A DNA stretch of 64,000 bases from Pelobates cultripes (lineage: Eukaryota; Chordata; Amphibia; Anura; Pelobatidae). The translations under genes were made by a program, and so were the position numbers. Below are positions 32,871-44,021 of this stretch, piece after piece (the stretch's first letter is position 1; the number at the start of each line of letters is the position of its first letter). A model generated the notes under the pieces. The model searched no databases. It worked only from the letters and a program-made list of their open reading frames with translations, and was not told the DNA's origin. Location: the NCBI GenBank assembly GCA_933207985.1, contig OW240918.1:111432686-111496685 (forward strand), read 5' to 3'.

Positions 32871-34149
32871 GTACCTACTTTCTACTAATATCTACTAAAT
32901 TGGGTTTTGCCAACCTGGTCTTTGTGAGCGTGTGGTATCCTTTATCTTTGAATCATCCTTATACAAGAGTCATTCAATGGTTAATTCAATTCTGCTTTTA
33001 GAAGTGGTCATACTTGTGATAGTCTCTACGTCCAGCGTTTCAGCTTGAAACACTGCACATTCAGAGGTATCTTCACTTTTGTGCCAGGGGCTAGTTGTAC
33101 CCTGGCAAAACTGACTTTGGCAGCCTGGCCAAATGTCTATTCTGTTCAAAAAATATTAAATGGGTAAAAGAAGCCAACGGAAAAGGGTTACAGTGACTTA
33201 AGGTTAACTTGAAAAGTAGGAACCTTATTTGGGAATGTCCAAACAGTCCTAAACAGATTTGGATTGTTGACATTTATTACCTTTAGATGCTCTCCAGCAT
33301 GGGGTGTTCTATTATAAAATAGGTATGTTTTTGTAGAGCTATTGGAAATATACAAGGACAGAATAGATAAAAAAAAAAAAAAAAAAAAGACATTTAGATG
33401 AATATTAGTCTGAAGACTAATTGGGATAATAACTTCATTAGTCCAAAGGGAATGATGATGAGGATTTTCTGAGCAGTGACTGAAATGTTAATGACTTTGC
33501 AATCAGATATTCCTGGTTCTTCAGTTTTCGATTTGAAAAACAACCAATTTCAGCTTTTCTGCAGTAATCATTCCAAGGTAATGAAAAGCAAACATGAATA
33601 TGAAAATATGCAACTATAATACGATTAGGTTTCTAAGTCTCTTTTTAGCAGAGGTATAATAACAATTAGAGAGAACATTCTTGTTACAAAGAACAAATCC
33701 CATATTAACAAAGACTATAAACACTGAAATAGGTTTACATCATGTTCTGTATTTATGGTTTCAAATTGCTGGGGAATGTTGGAGCTATAAACATGAGTCC
33801 TGATTAACTCTGAATAATGCCAAAGGCAGTGGTGTTATGGATAGAAATTATATGCTGCTATCCATGCCCTGAGTATAATATGATGGATCACTAGATAGAC
33901 TGCCAAAAATATGGATCATAAGCTAACTGGTTGGCACAAACATTGCTAGTAACATTATGTAAATAATTTACAGACAATTCCCAAATGCACTAACACACAA
34001 AGTACAAACTCTTAGTAGAAATATGTAAGACACCAGAGTTAGATGTTGGAGTACACTTCACCAGTCCAAATTCACTAATCTTTCCACCTTCAACTATAAG
34101 CTGTAAAGATATTTAAGGTAGTTAGACACATGCAGAAGTGTAACTAGAA
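32871..34149. other. No recognised feature
   Basis: An A-run lies at 33369-33388. Other sequence is AT-rich, with no domain-bearing frame. Confidence 0.4.
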
Positions 34150-34189
34150 ACCACAGGGCTGCGGTGCGAAAAGTGTCCTGCCCCCCCCT

Positions 34190-34545
34190 CTACAGATACA
34201 AATACAGACAGACACACATGCAGATTTACATAGACAAAATTACTCTCATACAGATATAAACAGTGACACACCTACAAATATATAGGGGCACACACTGAAA
34301 CACATGCAGACACACGTGCAGAAAAACAGATACACATATAGATACACGTACAGAAAAACAGATTCACAGACAGACACATATAGACAAACCGATACATGTG
34401 CAGACAGACACACATGCAGATACACAGACACACTTAATGACAAACATTCAGATAAACATGCAAACAGATACCGATGCAGACAAAGAGATACACATACAGA
34501 TCCACATGCAGACAAACAGATACACTGACACATACACAACATAAT
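34190..34545 (+). repeat. CAGACA/ACAGATACA-type simple repeat
   Basis: Interspersed ACAGATACACATGCAGACA units with no regular frame. Opposite-strand open frames are by-products. Confidence 0.85.
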
Positions 34546-34673
34546 AACGTTCAGAATTGAAAACATGAAAGAGGTCATGTTTAGTAAATTCATAAGACAC
34601 AAAAAGAATGTAGGGTCACTAAAAAATAAATTAGCAAAACTATTTTTGCTGCAGTCAGTCTTACATGAATATG

Positions 34674-34932
34674 TTAAAGGGGCACATTGAGCACCACTTT
34701 CAGTAGCATCCAAATTTGGATGAATCTGGCATTGCTACTGTGGCAGTCTAACTTTTACAGCAGCAATATGTCAAGTGAGAGGCCAGGCCATGAATGCCTG
34801 GGGACCCAGGGTTTGTCCTCAAATTACACAAAAACTGACAAAGAGCCAGGGACAGCACAGCCAGCTTCTCAGCACTACTATAACTTCTACAATGATTAGA
34901 GGAAACCAAAGGGCCCTGGTGCGAAAATTGCC
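34674..34932 (+). mobile_element. Left end of a T2-style MITE
   Basis: TTAAAGGGGCACATTGAGCACC at 34674 (split here as TTAAAGGGGCAC and ATTGAGCACC) matches the TTAAAGGG start of the family. The element runs into the pyrimidine minisatellite, and no right end was identified. Confidence 0.45.
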
Positions 34933-36262
34933 ATGTGTCAAATTCCTCCCTCTCTCTCTCCATGGGTCCCATTCCTCCCTCTCTCTCTCCATGGGTCCCA
35001 TTCCTCCCTCTATCTCTCCATGGGTCCCATTCCTCCCTCTCTCTCTCTCTCTCTCCCCCTCCCTCCCCTCCATGGGTCCCATTCCTCCCTCCCTCTCTCT
35101 CCCCCCTCCCTCCCCTCCATGGGTCCCATTCCTCCCTCTCTCTCTCCCCCTCCCTCCCCTCCATGGGTCCCATTCCTCCCCTCTCTCTCTCCCCTCCATG
35201 GGTCCCATTCCTCCCTCTCTCTCCCCCCTCCATGGGTCCCCGATTCTCCCTCTCTCTCTCCCCCCTCCATGGGTCCCATTCCTCCCTCTCTCCCCTCCAT
35301 GGGTCCCATTCCTCCCCTCTCTCTCTCCCCCTCCCTCCCCCATGGTCCCATTCCTCTCTCTCTCCCCCTCCCTCCCCTCCATGTGTCCATTCCTCCTCTC
35401 TCCCCCTCCCTCCCCCTCCATGTGTCCCATTCCTCCCTCCCCTCCATGTGTCCATTCCTCCCTCCCTCCATGTGTCCCCATTGTCCCATTCCTCCCTCCC
35501 CTCCATGTGTCCCATTTCCTCCTCCTTCTCCCCTCCCTCCCCTCCATGTGTCCCATTCCTCCCTCCTTCTCCCCTCCATGTGTCCCATTCCTCCATTCCT
35601 CTCCCCCCTCCATGTGTCCCATTTCCTCCCTCCTTCTCCCCCCTCCATGTGTCCCATTCCTCCTCCTTCTCCCCCTCCCTCCCCTCCATGTCCCATTCCT
35701 CCCTCCTTCTCCTCTCCTGCCCTCCATGTGTCCCATTCCTCCTCCCTTCCCCTCCCTGCCCTCCATGTGTGTCCCATTCCTCCTTCCTTCTCCCCCTCCT
35801 GCCCTCCATGTGTCCCTTTCCATGTGTCCCATTCCTCCTTCCTTCTCCCCCCTCCTGCCCTCCATGTGTCCCATTCCTCCTTCCTTCTCCCCCTCCTGCC
35901 CTCCATGTGTCCCATTCCTCCTTCCTTCTCCCCTCCCTGCCCTCCATGTGTCCCATTCCTCCTTCCTTCTCCCCTCCTCCTCCATGTGTCCCATTCCTCC
36001 TTCCCTTCTCCCCTCCCCCTCCCTCCATGTGTCCCATTCTTCCCTCTCCCCCTCCATGTGTCCCATTCTTCCCTCTCCCACCCTCCCCTCCATGTGTCCC
36101 ATTCCACCTCCTCTCCCTGTCCCCTCCATGTGTCCCATTCCACGTCCTCTCCCTGTCCCCTCCATGTGTCCCATTCCACCTCCTCTCCCTGTCCCCTCCA
36201 TGTGTCCCATTCCTAACTCTCTCCCCCGTCCACTCCATGTGTCCAAATCCTTCCTCTCTACC
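34933..36262 (+). repeat. Pyrimidine-rich minisatellite, about 1.3 kb
   Basis: A unit of about 25-60 bp is built from CCATGGGTCCCATTCCTC and variable C/T runs. Up to about 35345 the units read CCATGGGTCCCATT; from about 35378 they read CCATGTGTCCCATT. The tract is almost free of purines between the unit cores. Several reading frames on both strands stay open through much of it, but they encode only Pro/Ser/Leu or Gly/Arg/Glu/Trp/Met repeats and are not genes. Confidence 0.95.
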
Positions 36263-37308
36263 CCTCTCCCCTACCCTAAAGTACCTGGCTTGCCACGGTT
36301 CCTGGTCTGACAGGAAGTGCTCTCTCAGTGAGAGATTTTTACTGCATATTTTTTCATTCTATAATAGCACATGAAAATAGACAAGATAATCACATGTTAA
36401 TGTGAAAAAAATAAATAGAACAACTCATTGCCACTTTTATGGGGTACGGTTATTCCTACAATTAACATGTGAGCAATCCCTATTTTGCATATGTTTTTAC
36501 GTCACAGTGACCGTAAGAAAAAAAACAAAAAAAACAGACAATAAAACCTAGATTTTAAAGTAAATACAGCTCAGACCTGTGTGTTTTTATGAGTACTTGG
36601 CGCCTTGTAAGTAAATGTTTAGCTGTCATTTTTACCTTCTTAACAATGTTCATCTCTTGTCCTTTTCCAAACTGAATAGTAAGGCTTTTAGTTTGTTTTT
36701 TTTCCTAATGACCTATGCAAGGAAAGCAATCAATACTGTTCTGACTCCATTTTGCTGTCAGCTAGTGATTGAAAAAAGCAAAGACTAATTCTTTTACTTT
36801 CATGAAACCTGCATTGAAACGGAATATTGATTTATTGACAGGCTCATCTGCAATGAATAAAATGTATGAAGCTTATCCACTTGCATCGATTCTCCCCTAA
36901 CAGTAAGAGGTATTTCATGGATAACTGTGATGGAATCACCACTAAATTCAACTGTAGTTAAGAATGTCAGAATCAAATCCCTACTGATCGCCTGCCAATT
37001 TAATGTATACATTCTGCACAGTCCTCAGCTATGTAAATACAGTTGGTATATTCAGTCTAATTCTCAGAAGAATACGTTACAATATTAAACCCTGAGACCC
37101 CTCCTCCCATGTCACTGGTTCAGTGAAAGAAGCTAATCATCACAGAAAAACAAGTGTATCTGGATACCACTAAGAGAAGCAAAGGTGATACTCTGGTAAT
37201 ACAAGGTATGTTATGTTTAGTGCTCATGCCAATTTATCCCCTGCAAGGAGAATTCATTGGGTGCATCCCACTGGCACAGTAACTCACTGCTGCTAACAGT
37301 GGTAGACT
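36263..37308. other. No recognised feature
   Basis: AT-rich sequence without repeats or motif-bearing frames. Confidence 0.4.
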
Positions 37309-37436
37309 TACCGTATATACTCATGTATAAGTCGAGTGCAGTTTTGTGACCAACAATTGTGAAATATGCTATGCCTCGTGGATAAGTCGAGGGTAAAACT
37401 TGGGGCTATGAAATTCTTAAATTTTTATAATTATAT

Positions 37437-37766
37437 ACACACACACTCATACAAACACACACTCTGCATTATACACACACACTCATACACACACTCTGCA
37501 TTATACACACACACACACTCATACACACTCTGCATTATACACACACACACACACACTCATACACACTCTGCATTACACACACACACACACTCATACACAC
37601 ACTCTGCATTACACACACACACTCATACACACACTCATACACACTGCATTATATACACACACACTCATACACACTGCATTATATACACACACACTCATAG
37701 AAACAATCTGCATTATACACACACACTGCATTATATACACACACACTCATACAAACAATCTGCATT

Positions 37767-37800
<34 letters not shown>

Positions 37801-38100
37801 ACTCTGTATTATATACGGACACACTCATACAAACACACACTCTGCATTTATAATGCAGAGTGTGTGTGTTTGTGTGAATGCAGAGAGTGTGTGTGTGTGT
37901 GTGTGTGTGTATAATGCAGAGTGTGTGTTTGTATGAGTGTGTGTATAATGCAGAGTGTGTGTTTGTATGAGTGTGTGTATAATGCAGAGTGTGTGTTTGT
38001 ATGAGTGTGTATATAATGCAGAGTGTGTGTGTGTGTGTGTATAATGCAGTATGTGTGTGTATACAATGCAGAGGGTGTGTTTGTATGAGTGTAAGTTTGT
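37437..38100. repeat. Inverted minisatellite (left arm 37437-37849, right arm 37852-38100)
   Basis: To the left of 37850 the unit reads ACACTCATACAAACACACAC then TCTGCATTAT. To the right the same unit reads in reverse complement, ATAATGCAGAGTGTGTG. At the centre CACTCTGCATTTATAATGCAGAGTGTG meets its mirror image (two pieces, CTCTGCATTTAT and AATGCAGAG). The whole tract can fold on itself. Confidence 0.9.
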
Positions 38101-38345
38101 GTGTGAACTGGGTGGGGGAGGGCATTTTTATTATTTTTTAATTTTAATATTTTAATTTTTTAATTTTAGTATTATTTTTTATTTTATTATTTACTTTTTT
38201 AATTTTAATATTTACATTTTTTTATTGTAATATTTTTTTTTATTATTATTTAATTTTTATTTTCGTACCCCCTCCCTGCTTGTTAGCTGGCCAGGGAGGG
38301 GGGCTCTCATTCCCTGGTGGTCAAGTGGATGGGCTGTGTAGGAGG

Positions 38346-38560
38346 GGGGCTGGCAGAGAGCTGTTACTTACCTTTCCTGCAGCTCCTGTCAGCTCCCTTC
38401 TCCTCTGGTCCGGTCAGCTCCACTGTAAGTCACGCGAGAGCCGTGGGGTCAGAGCGTTGGCAACGCTCCGCGCGGCAGTCACACCGCGAGACTTACAGTG
38501 GAGGAGAAGGGAGCTGACAGGAGCTGCAGGAAGGTAAGTAACAGCTATCTGCCAGCCCCC
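38346..38560. repeat. GC-rich foldback
   Basis: The left arm, from GGGGCTGGCAGAGAGCTGTT (38346), is mirrored by the right arm ending AACAGCTATCTGCCAGCCCC (38560), with arms of about 60 bp. Inner arms GCTCCACTGTAAGTC and GACTTACAGTGGAG extend it, and a small hairpin GAGCGTTGGCAACGCTC sits at the centre. Confidence 0.85.
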
Positions 38561-38717
38561 AACAGGACCGCTTGTAATGAGCCCGGCGGTCCTGGTCTGA
38601 ATTATGGCAATGTAAGTTGCCATAATACAGACACTGACTCGAGTATAAGGCGAGTGGGGGTTTTTCAGCACAAATAATGTGCTGAAAAACTAGACTTATA
38701 CTTGAGTATATATGGTA

Positions 38718-39242
38718 ATTGTATTTTTGATGCAATGGAGGGGACCTTCACCTGTAACCAATGTCCGTCACCTGCAATTGCAATGAAAGAACTTGGCTTC
38801 TTAACAATGGGCTGGCTGTCCTTCAGTATTTTGGCAGGGGTGTGCTCCGATGCTTTATGTATTCATTCCTAGTCAAGTGAGTTGAAAGTGATTTTGGAGC
38901 AGTTTAAAGAGCAATGAATCTGTGAACATATATATTTTACTCTCCTAAAGCACCAACAATATTTTAACTCATGTCTCTATAAGAAGCAAAATTTAACATC
39001 ACATTAAAGGGTGAACAAAATCATTTTGTTGAACCATTAGTAGTTTTATATGTGGATAGGGTTGTTATTAAAATAAGCTCTCAAAGTAAAGTCTTGTATA
39101 TCTGAATTATGCTACCATTTTCTCCTTTTCTTACGCTCATAATATATTTAATATATTTTCTATTAAAGCTCCCCTGGGTTTCAAAATTAATTGCAATTAT
39201 GTAAGAGTTGAAACTGGCAATGTTTAAAAATACTATAATAAA
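38718..39242. other. No recognised feature
   Basis: Unique-looking AT-rich sequence between two mobile elements. Confidence 0.4.
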
Positions 39243-39802
39243 TTAAAGGTACACTATGGTCAGGGACACAAACATGTATTCTTGACCCTATAGTGTTCAA
39301 AACACTATCTAGACCCCTGGTCCCCCTTGCCTCTTTAAATATAGTAACATTTTAACTTTATTCCAGTCTGCTGGTGCAGGCTCTGCCTCCTTGGCTGACA
39401 TCATCAGAAGAGATGATCTCAGCCAATCACAATGCCTTCCCATATGAAAGCATTGGATTGACTGAGATTTTAAATTCTGATAATTTCAGTCCGGGAGGCG
39501 GGCCGGGGTGGAGCCAAATGTAGCCCTGGCCAATCGGAATCTCCTCATAGAACTAATGCCTCTCTATGAGGAAAGTTCAGGGTCTCCATGCAGAGGGAGG
39601 AGACACTGAATGTCACACTGAACAGCACTGTACAACGCTGCCCCAGTAAGCACCTCTAGTAATTATCTGGGGAGTGACCACTTGAGGTGTTCCTTGGCTG
39701 TAATATAAACACTACTGCAGAAAGCCTGCAGGGACTGACTATATTCACCAGAACAACTACATTACAGCTGTATTTGTTCGGATAACTATAGTGTACCTTT
39801 AA
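39243..39802. mobile_element. T2-style MITE, 560 bp, TTAA on both ends
   Basis: Left TTAAAGGTACACTATGGT and right (reverse complement) TTAAAGGTACACTATAGT match almost perfectly. TTAA at 39243-39246 and 39799-39802 is the target duplication. Internal modules are shared with 29791 and 52737. No coding capacity. Confidence 0.9.
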
Positions 39803-39852
39803 ATATACAGAATCCATTGTTCATGATGAAAGTAGAAAGCAATGTAATAGCA

Positions 39853-40276
39853 TTAAAGGGATTGCTTTCCTAGCACTATAGGCTCTTGGAGTGCCCCCCT
39901 CCCTTCAGCACCGGGCTTGCTTGGTGCTGGTGACCTCTCCTCCCCACCAACGTCAGCTCCCGAGTGGAGCCAAATGTGCATGCGTGGTCAGAGGCGCGAG
40001 TGCATTCCAACCCGCCCATAGTAAAAAGCATTACTCAATGTTTTCCTATGGTGACCTTTTTTGATGCTGGAGGTCCGTGAGGACGTCCAGCGTCAAATAA
40101 GTGCGATGTACTCAGTGTAAATCGCGGAAGCACCTCTAGTGGCTGTCAAGGAGACAGTCACTAGAGGTTGGATTAACCCTGCAGTGTTTCAGCAGCAGGG
40201 TTAAAACTAGGGGGACCTGGCACCCAGAGCACTTCATTGAGCTGCAGTGGTCTGGGTGCCTATAGTGGTCCTTTAA
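39853..40276. mobile_element. T2-style MITE, 424 bp, TTAA on both ends
   Basis: Left TTAAAGGGATTGCTTTCCTA and right (reverse complement) TTAAAGGACCACTATAGGC. The left end has a small insertion relative to the family end. A perfect TTAA lies on both sides. Confidence 0.85.
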
Positions 40277-40352
40277 CCCCTTAAGAACACATGACATGTG
40301 TGACATGTCATGATTCCGTTTTATTCCTGAAGTTTGGTCCTTAAGGGGTTAA
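40273..40352. mobile_element. 80-bp palindromic TTAACCCCTTAAG element
   Basis: TTAACCCCTTAAGAACAC at the left and GGTCCTTAAGGGGTTAA at the right are inverted copies. The middle holds ATGACATGTGTGACATGTCA, itself nearly palindromic. It shares its left TTAA with the MITE before it and its right TTAA with the element after it. Confidence 0.8.
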
Positions 40353-40750
40353 AGGGTTACTCCACGCACGCAGCGCCTCATTTCCCACTAATTAGGCATA
40401 CCGTTTTGACATGGTTTGCTCTCTTACCTGGGTCCCTGTCGGACGCTGAGGATCCTCTTGTGGCCAGTGATAACTTCTGGTTTCTGCAGAGCTGACCACT
40501 CACAGCCAATGCGTGAAATTCTATGCACAAAATTGGCATTAGCCAACCTGGAACTCTGGGTCTTGGCTAGCTAACGGTGACTCTATGACACTGCCAGAGG
40601 TGGATTTACACCTTTGGCAACAGAAATGTTTATCTCCGTATGTGCTGTATTTCAAAGCAAAACGCTGTGCTTACAAACTCCATGCACCATGATCACTTTA
40701 AATCGCTGTGGCAATGGTGCTTACCATAACCCTTCAGACCTTTCTTTGGA
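40349..40750. mobile_element. T2-style MITE, left end only
   Basis: TTAAAGGGTTACTCCACGCA starts at 40349, directly abutting the TTAACCCC element. The homology-like block TCCATGCACCATGATCACTT near 40680 fits the interior of the family, but a right end was not found before about 40750. Confidence 0.55.
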
Positions 40751-41830
40751 TACATGTGTTTTACAAATAGTATATGTCTTTGCGGTTTGGATGGAGATTG
40801 TGTTATAAGGGATCATTTCCATTTAAATTTACAAGTGATTTGTTCTGATTATGCAAACAAAATTATGTAAATATTGGTAATTAAAGACAAAGAAACTGTG
40901 CTGATGCCCACAACATATTCATTTTCCTGAAACACATTATTCATTAAATGTATGTTCTTTCTAAAAAACGTACTGCACGTTGTTGCAACTTAAAAACTAC
41001 AAAATATACTACTCAATTACCTTTATTAAATACTTAATACATATTATATATTTTTTTTTACATATAGGTTTGTCGATATTTTTTATTTTTATCAGCTCAT
41101 AAATTACTGTACTAGTGGTTACTATAAAAGCTACCTTGAATGAGGTCTAATAGAAGGAAACATGGGTTCCTGTAGTCATAGTTTGGTAGTACTGCTCACA
41201 TAAGAAAGAACATGGCAATGCATATGTTAAAACAATAGTGGCAGGAAAGACAGTATTATTGACCTAACAAAAGTTGAAACAGAGCTTGGACACCTGGAGG
41301 CAAAGAATTCAGTAACAAAGGAATCACTATAAACACATAAAATATTGATCGATCTGAATTGATAGATTTCCCAATGGGAATAGATTACTAATAAGAAAGA
41401 AAGACTTACTTTCTTTAGATAGATACTTTACAGATTTATTAAACCAAGCCCAAGTCATCACTTCATAAAACCTCATTATAATGTTATTAAGGTGAGAGTT
41501 TACAAACAAAAAAATATTTATATGGATAGTCCCAAAAATAGAATTTTGCTGCCTGGTAATGTACGGATCTCTCGTTATGCTCAGAATAGTTCCCCTCTGC
41601 ACTATGAATTAAAGCATGCTATAATAGAATGTTAAGTATAACCGTTATCCTGCTGAAAATGACAGACTAAGTAGTGTATTATGTAGAATGTTACAATGTA
41701 ATAATTAAAGGTGAAACCACTTCCAGGCTTTAATCAACACTTGCCCACTTGTATTCAATCAACCATATTATACAACTGCTATCTAGTCTTGGTTAGAGGG
41801 AAGAATGGACTTGTCTAGGCAAGAAAAAAA
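40751..41830. other. No recognised feature
   Basis: AT-rich sequence; no open frame with a motif. Confidence 0.4.
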
Positions 41831-42140
41831 AAAGGACACTATAGTCACCAGAACAACTACAGCTTAATGTATTCATGTGATTTGGAGAAAAGACCGTGTT
41901 TACATTGCTGCCTAGGGACACCTCCAGTGGCAGTCACTCATATGGCTGCTAGAGGTACGTCCTGTGTTCAACATATCCACGCTCTGCATATTGGTGCTCT
42001 ATGAGGAGATGCTGATTGGCGCAGCATGGTGTTTTGCTGCGCATGCATGACAGACTCCAAATGGGAAAGCATTCGATTGGCGAAAATTGTCAATTCTGAT
42101 GAGGAGGCAGGGCAGGAACGTAGCCAGCGCAACGTTACAA
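41831..42140. mobile_element. T2-style MITE, left part
   Basis: AAAGGACACTATAGTCACCA at 41832 and GAACAACTACAGCTTAATGT are the family's typical start. CTCTATGAGGAGATGCTGAT at 41999 is the shared interior. The right terminal repeat is missing. Confidence 0.75.
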
Positions 42141-42487
42141 TAAAGTTATGTTTTAGGCTTATTTCCCGTTTAAGGGGCGCAAGGGTTAACTGTAGTTCTT
42201 TTAATTATATCGAAACACAGAATATAGATAGAGTCTAGCAATAAAGAGTAACTGAGCCTAGAATACATTCAGTCGTTCTACTTATTCTGAGGTAATGGGT
42301 ACTATCCTACACAGTTCATTATATTAAATAAAAATTTAAAAAAATAATAGACAATGTGGAGCACAACAAGAATACTACCCTTAACATAGAGGTAGATAGA
42401 CAGAGAATGACAGAAAAACATAATACCTAGGCTTAAAACATCAAATTGCTGACAGCCTCCTATACCGCCCTCTCATCCTCAATTACT
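42141..42487. other. No recognised feature
   Basis: Short AT-rich stretch between two MITE copies. Confidence 0.4.
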
Positions 42488-43172
42488 AATAAAGGGACAA
42501 TATACTCACCAAAATAACTTTCGCTTACTGAAGCAGCTTTTGTGTATAGCTCATTCCCCAGCAGTCTCACTGCTCAATTCTCTGCCACGTAGGAGCTTAA
42601 TATAATGATATAATGATGTTTATACAGCCCTAGTCATGCCTCCCTGCAATTCCTAAACAGCCTTCCTAAACACTTCCTGTGAAAAGAGATCTAATGTTTA
42701 CACTTTCTTTACTGTAAATTCTGTTTAATTTAGAATTTCTTATCTCCTGCACTGTTAATAGCTTGCTAGACATTGCAGTAAATTCCTATATGTGAATAAA
42801 GTTCTTATGAACTGAAGCCTTTGTAAGCCCTTTCCCTTTTTTTCCTGGAAGAGACTTGTAGTCTCTTCACAGAGAAATAATCAATCAGAGGCTTCTCATT
42901 GAGAAGCCTCTGAATTGGCACACACGTGCCTGGGTCTGGGTCTGCGAGAGGGAGGCAGGGAGGGAGGCAGGGAGGGAGGCAGGCACGCTCAAATAAAGCG
43001 TACCTGCCACTTCTGTTAGCTCAGGGAAGGTTTGCTGCTGCTGCCTTCCGTCAGCTCCCCTCATTTAAGCGTGCCTGCCTCCCTCTTGCAGACCTCAGAC
43101 CAGCTGCAGACCCAGACAAAGTCTGGTCTGGGTCTGCAGCTGGTCTTAGCCTTCTTAGTTGATGTCATTTAA
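42488..43172. mobile_element. T2-style MITE with internal hairpins, about 680 bp
   Basis: The left end AATAAAGGGACAATATACTC has one change from TTAAAGGG. The right end near TTTAAAG at 43169 is weak. Inside are a 27-bp perfect palindrome CAGAGGCTTCTCA-T-TGAGAAGCCTCTG (42886-42912) and a 20-bp-arm hairpin (43098-43117 with 43126-43145). A GGGAGGCAGGGAGG run (42951-42982) is mirrored by GCCTGCCTCCCTC at 43074-43086. Confidence 0.6.
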
Positions 43173-43295
43173 AGATAGCCAACACAGTTAACATTCCATT
43201 AGCGGCATACTGTAATTCATAGTGCTAAAAGGGGTACTATTCTGAGCATAACGAGAGATCAGTAAAATAACAGGCAAGATAATCATATATATATA

Positions 43296-43430
43296 AAGCA
43301 AAAAAAATTAGATGAAAGGTGCACTCACAGGTCTTCATTCAAAGGTTCATTTATTACTGGTGCGAATTACATGTGCAAAACAAATCCTTGATCGACGTTT
43401 TGACCCCTATAGGGTCTTTTTCAAAATCTT
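43296..43430 (-). mobile_element. Possible Penelope-like repeat module
   Basis: On the minus strand GAAAAAGACCCTATAGGGGT is followed by CAAAACGTCGATC and later CACCAGTAATAAATGAACC. This is the usual order around the hammerhead-like module of Penelope-like elements: a UGA-A box, a GC stem, then GAAAC-G. Core bases are changed, so ribozyme activity is unlikely. Confidence 0.4.
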
Positions 43431-43799
43431 ATATATATATTTGTTTGTTTGGTTTTTTTTGTTTAACAAGGGCTAAGCCCTGGTCAGTCTTCCCGGCACT
43501 TAGGCACTAATATGTTTTTTCTTTTGTTTTGTAATTCTGCGATTTCACAAAAACATTGAACACAAATGACAAATGCCTATAAAAGAAATAATTCAGAGTA
43601 CTAAGAAAAAATAAAAGAAAATATGGAAGCTCAATCTTATGGAAAAATGCAAGCCTGATGTTGATATATTTAATTATTTATAAAGGTTAAAGCTTGACAT
43701 TAAAAGTCCTAGTCCACTCTATATGGCAATTCAACTTTATCTTCGCAGACAAAACAAAACAAAAAAAGTTTTCTTTTATTTTTTTAATAATAATTGTAC
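43431..43799. other. No recognised feature
   Basis: AT-rich; no motif-bearing frame. Confidence 0.4.
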
Positions 43800-44020
43800 T
43801 TAAAGGGACATTGTAAACACCATATAACTGTAGGGGTCATGATGCAAGGAGACTTGGGTGTTACCCCCTGCATTTTTTGGTCAAACCATTTGGTAAACAT
43901 TTTACAAAACCTACAAGTGTGGCCCCTTAGCTACCAACATTGTAATGTGGAAGTTTAAATTCTGCAGAATTCATCCAAATGCTGTAACTACAGCCAGAAA
44001 AATAAACCAGTGCTCTCTTA
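43800..44020. mobile_element. T2-style MITE, left end
   Basis: TTAAAGGGACATTGTAAACA at 43800 matches the family start. The element is cut short by the L2 fragment that follows. Confidence 0.55.
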
Positions 44021-44021
44021 A

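Larger units (their letters stand above)
37309..38717. mobile_element. TIR element with TATA-type ends and internal inverted minisatellite
   Basis: The left end TACCGTATATACTCATGTAT then AAGTCGAG and the reverse complement of the right end TACCATATATACTCAAGTAT then AAGTC match over 25 bases with about two differences. TA on both sides would fit a Tc1/mariner-like target. Inside are a CA/CT minisatellite that changes orientation at about 37850, an AT-rich block (38120-38270), a GC-rich foldback (38346-38560) and a hairpin TTTTTCAGCAC...GTGCTGAAAAA (38661-38689). There is no transposase. Confidence 0.75.

Noticed and set aside
34748..36374. Open frames of about 390 to 510 codons on both strands
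   Set aside because: They arise because the pyrimidine minisatellite lacks stop codons. Translations are simple Pro/Ser/Leu or Gly/Arg/Glu/Trp repeats on overlapping frames of both strands.
37366..38125. His/Thr-rich open frames
   Set aside because: Translation of a CA/CT minisatellite; no domain, no start context and the repeat is inverted half way.
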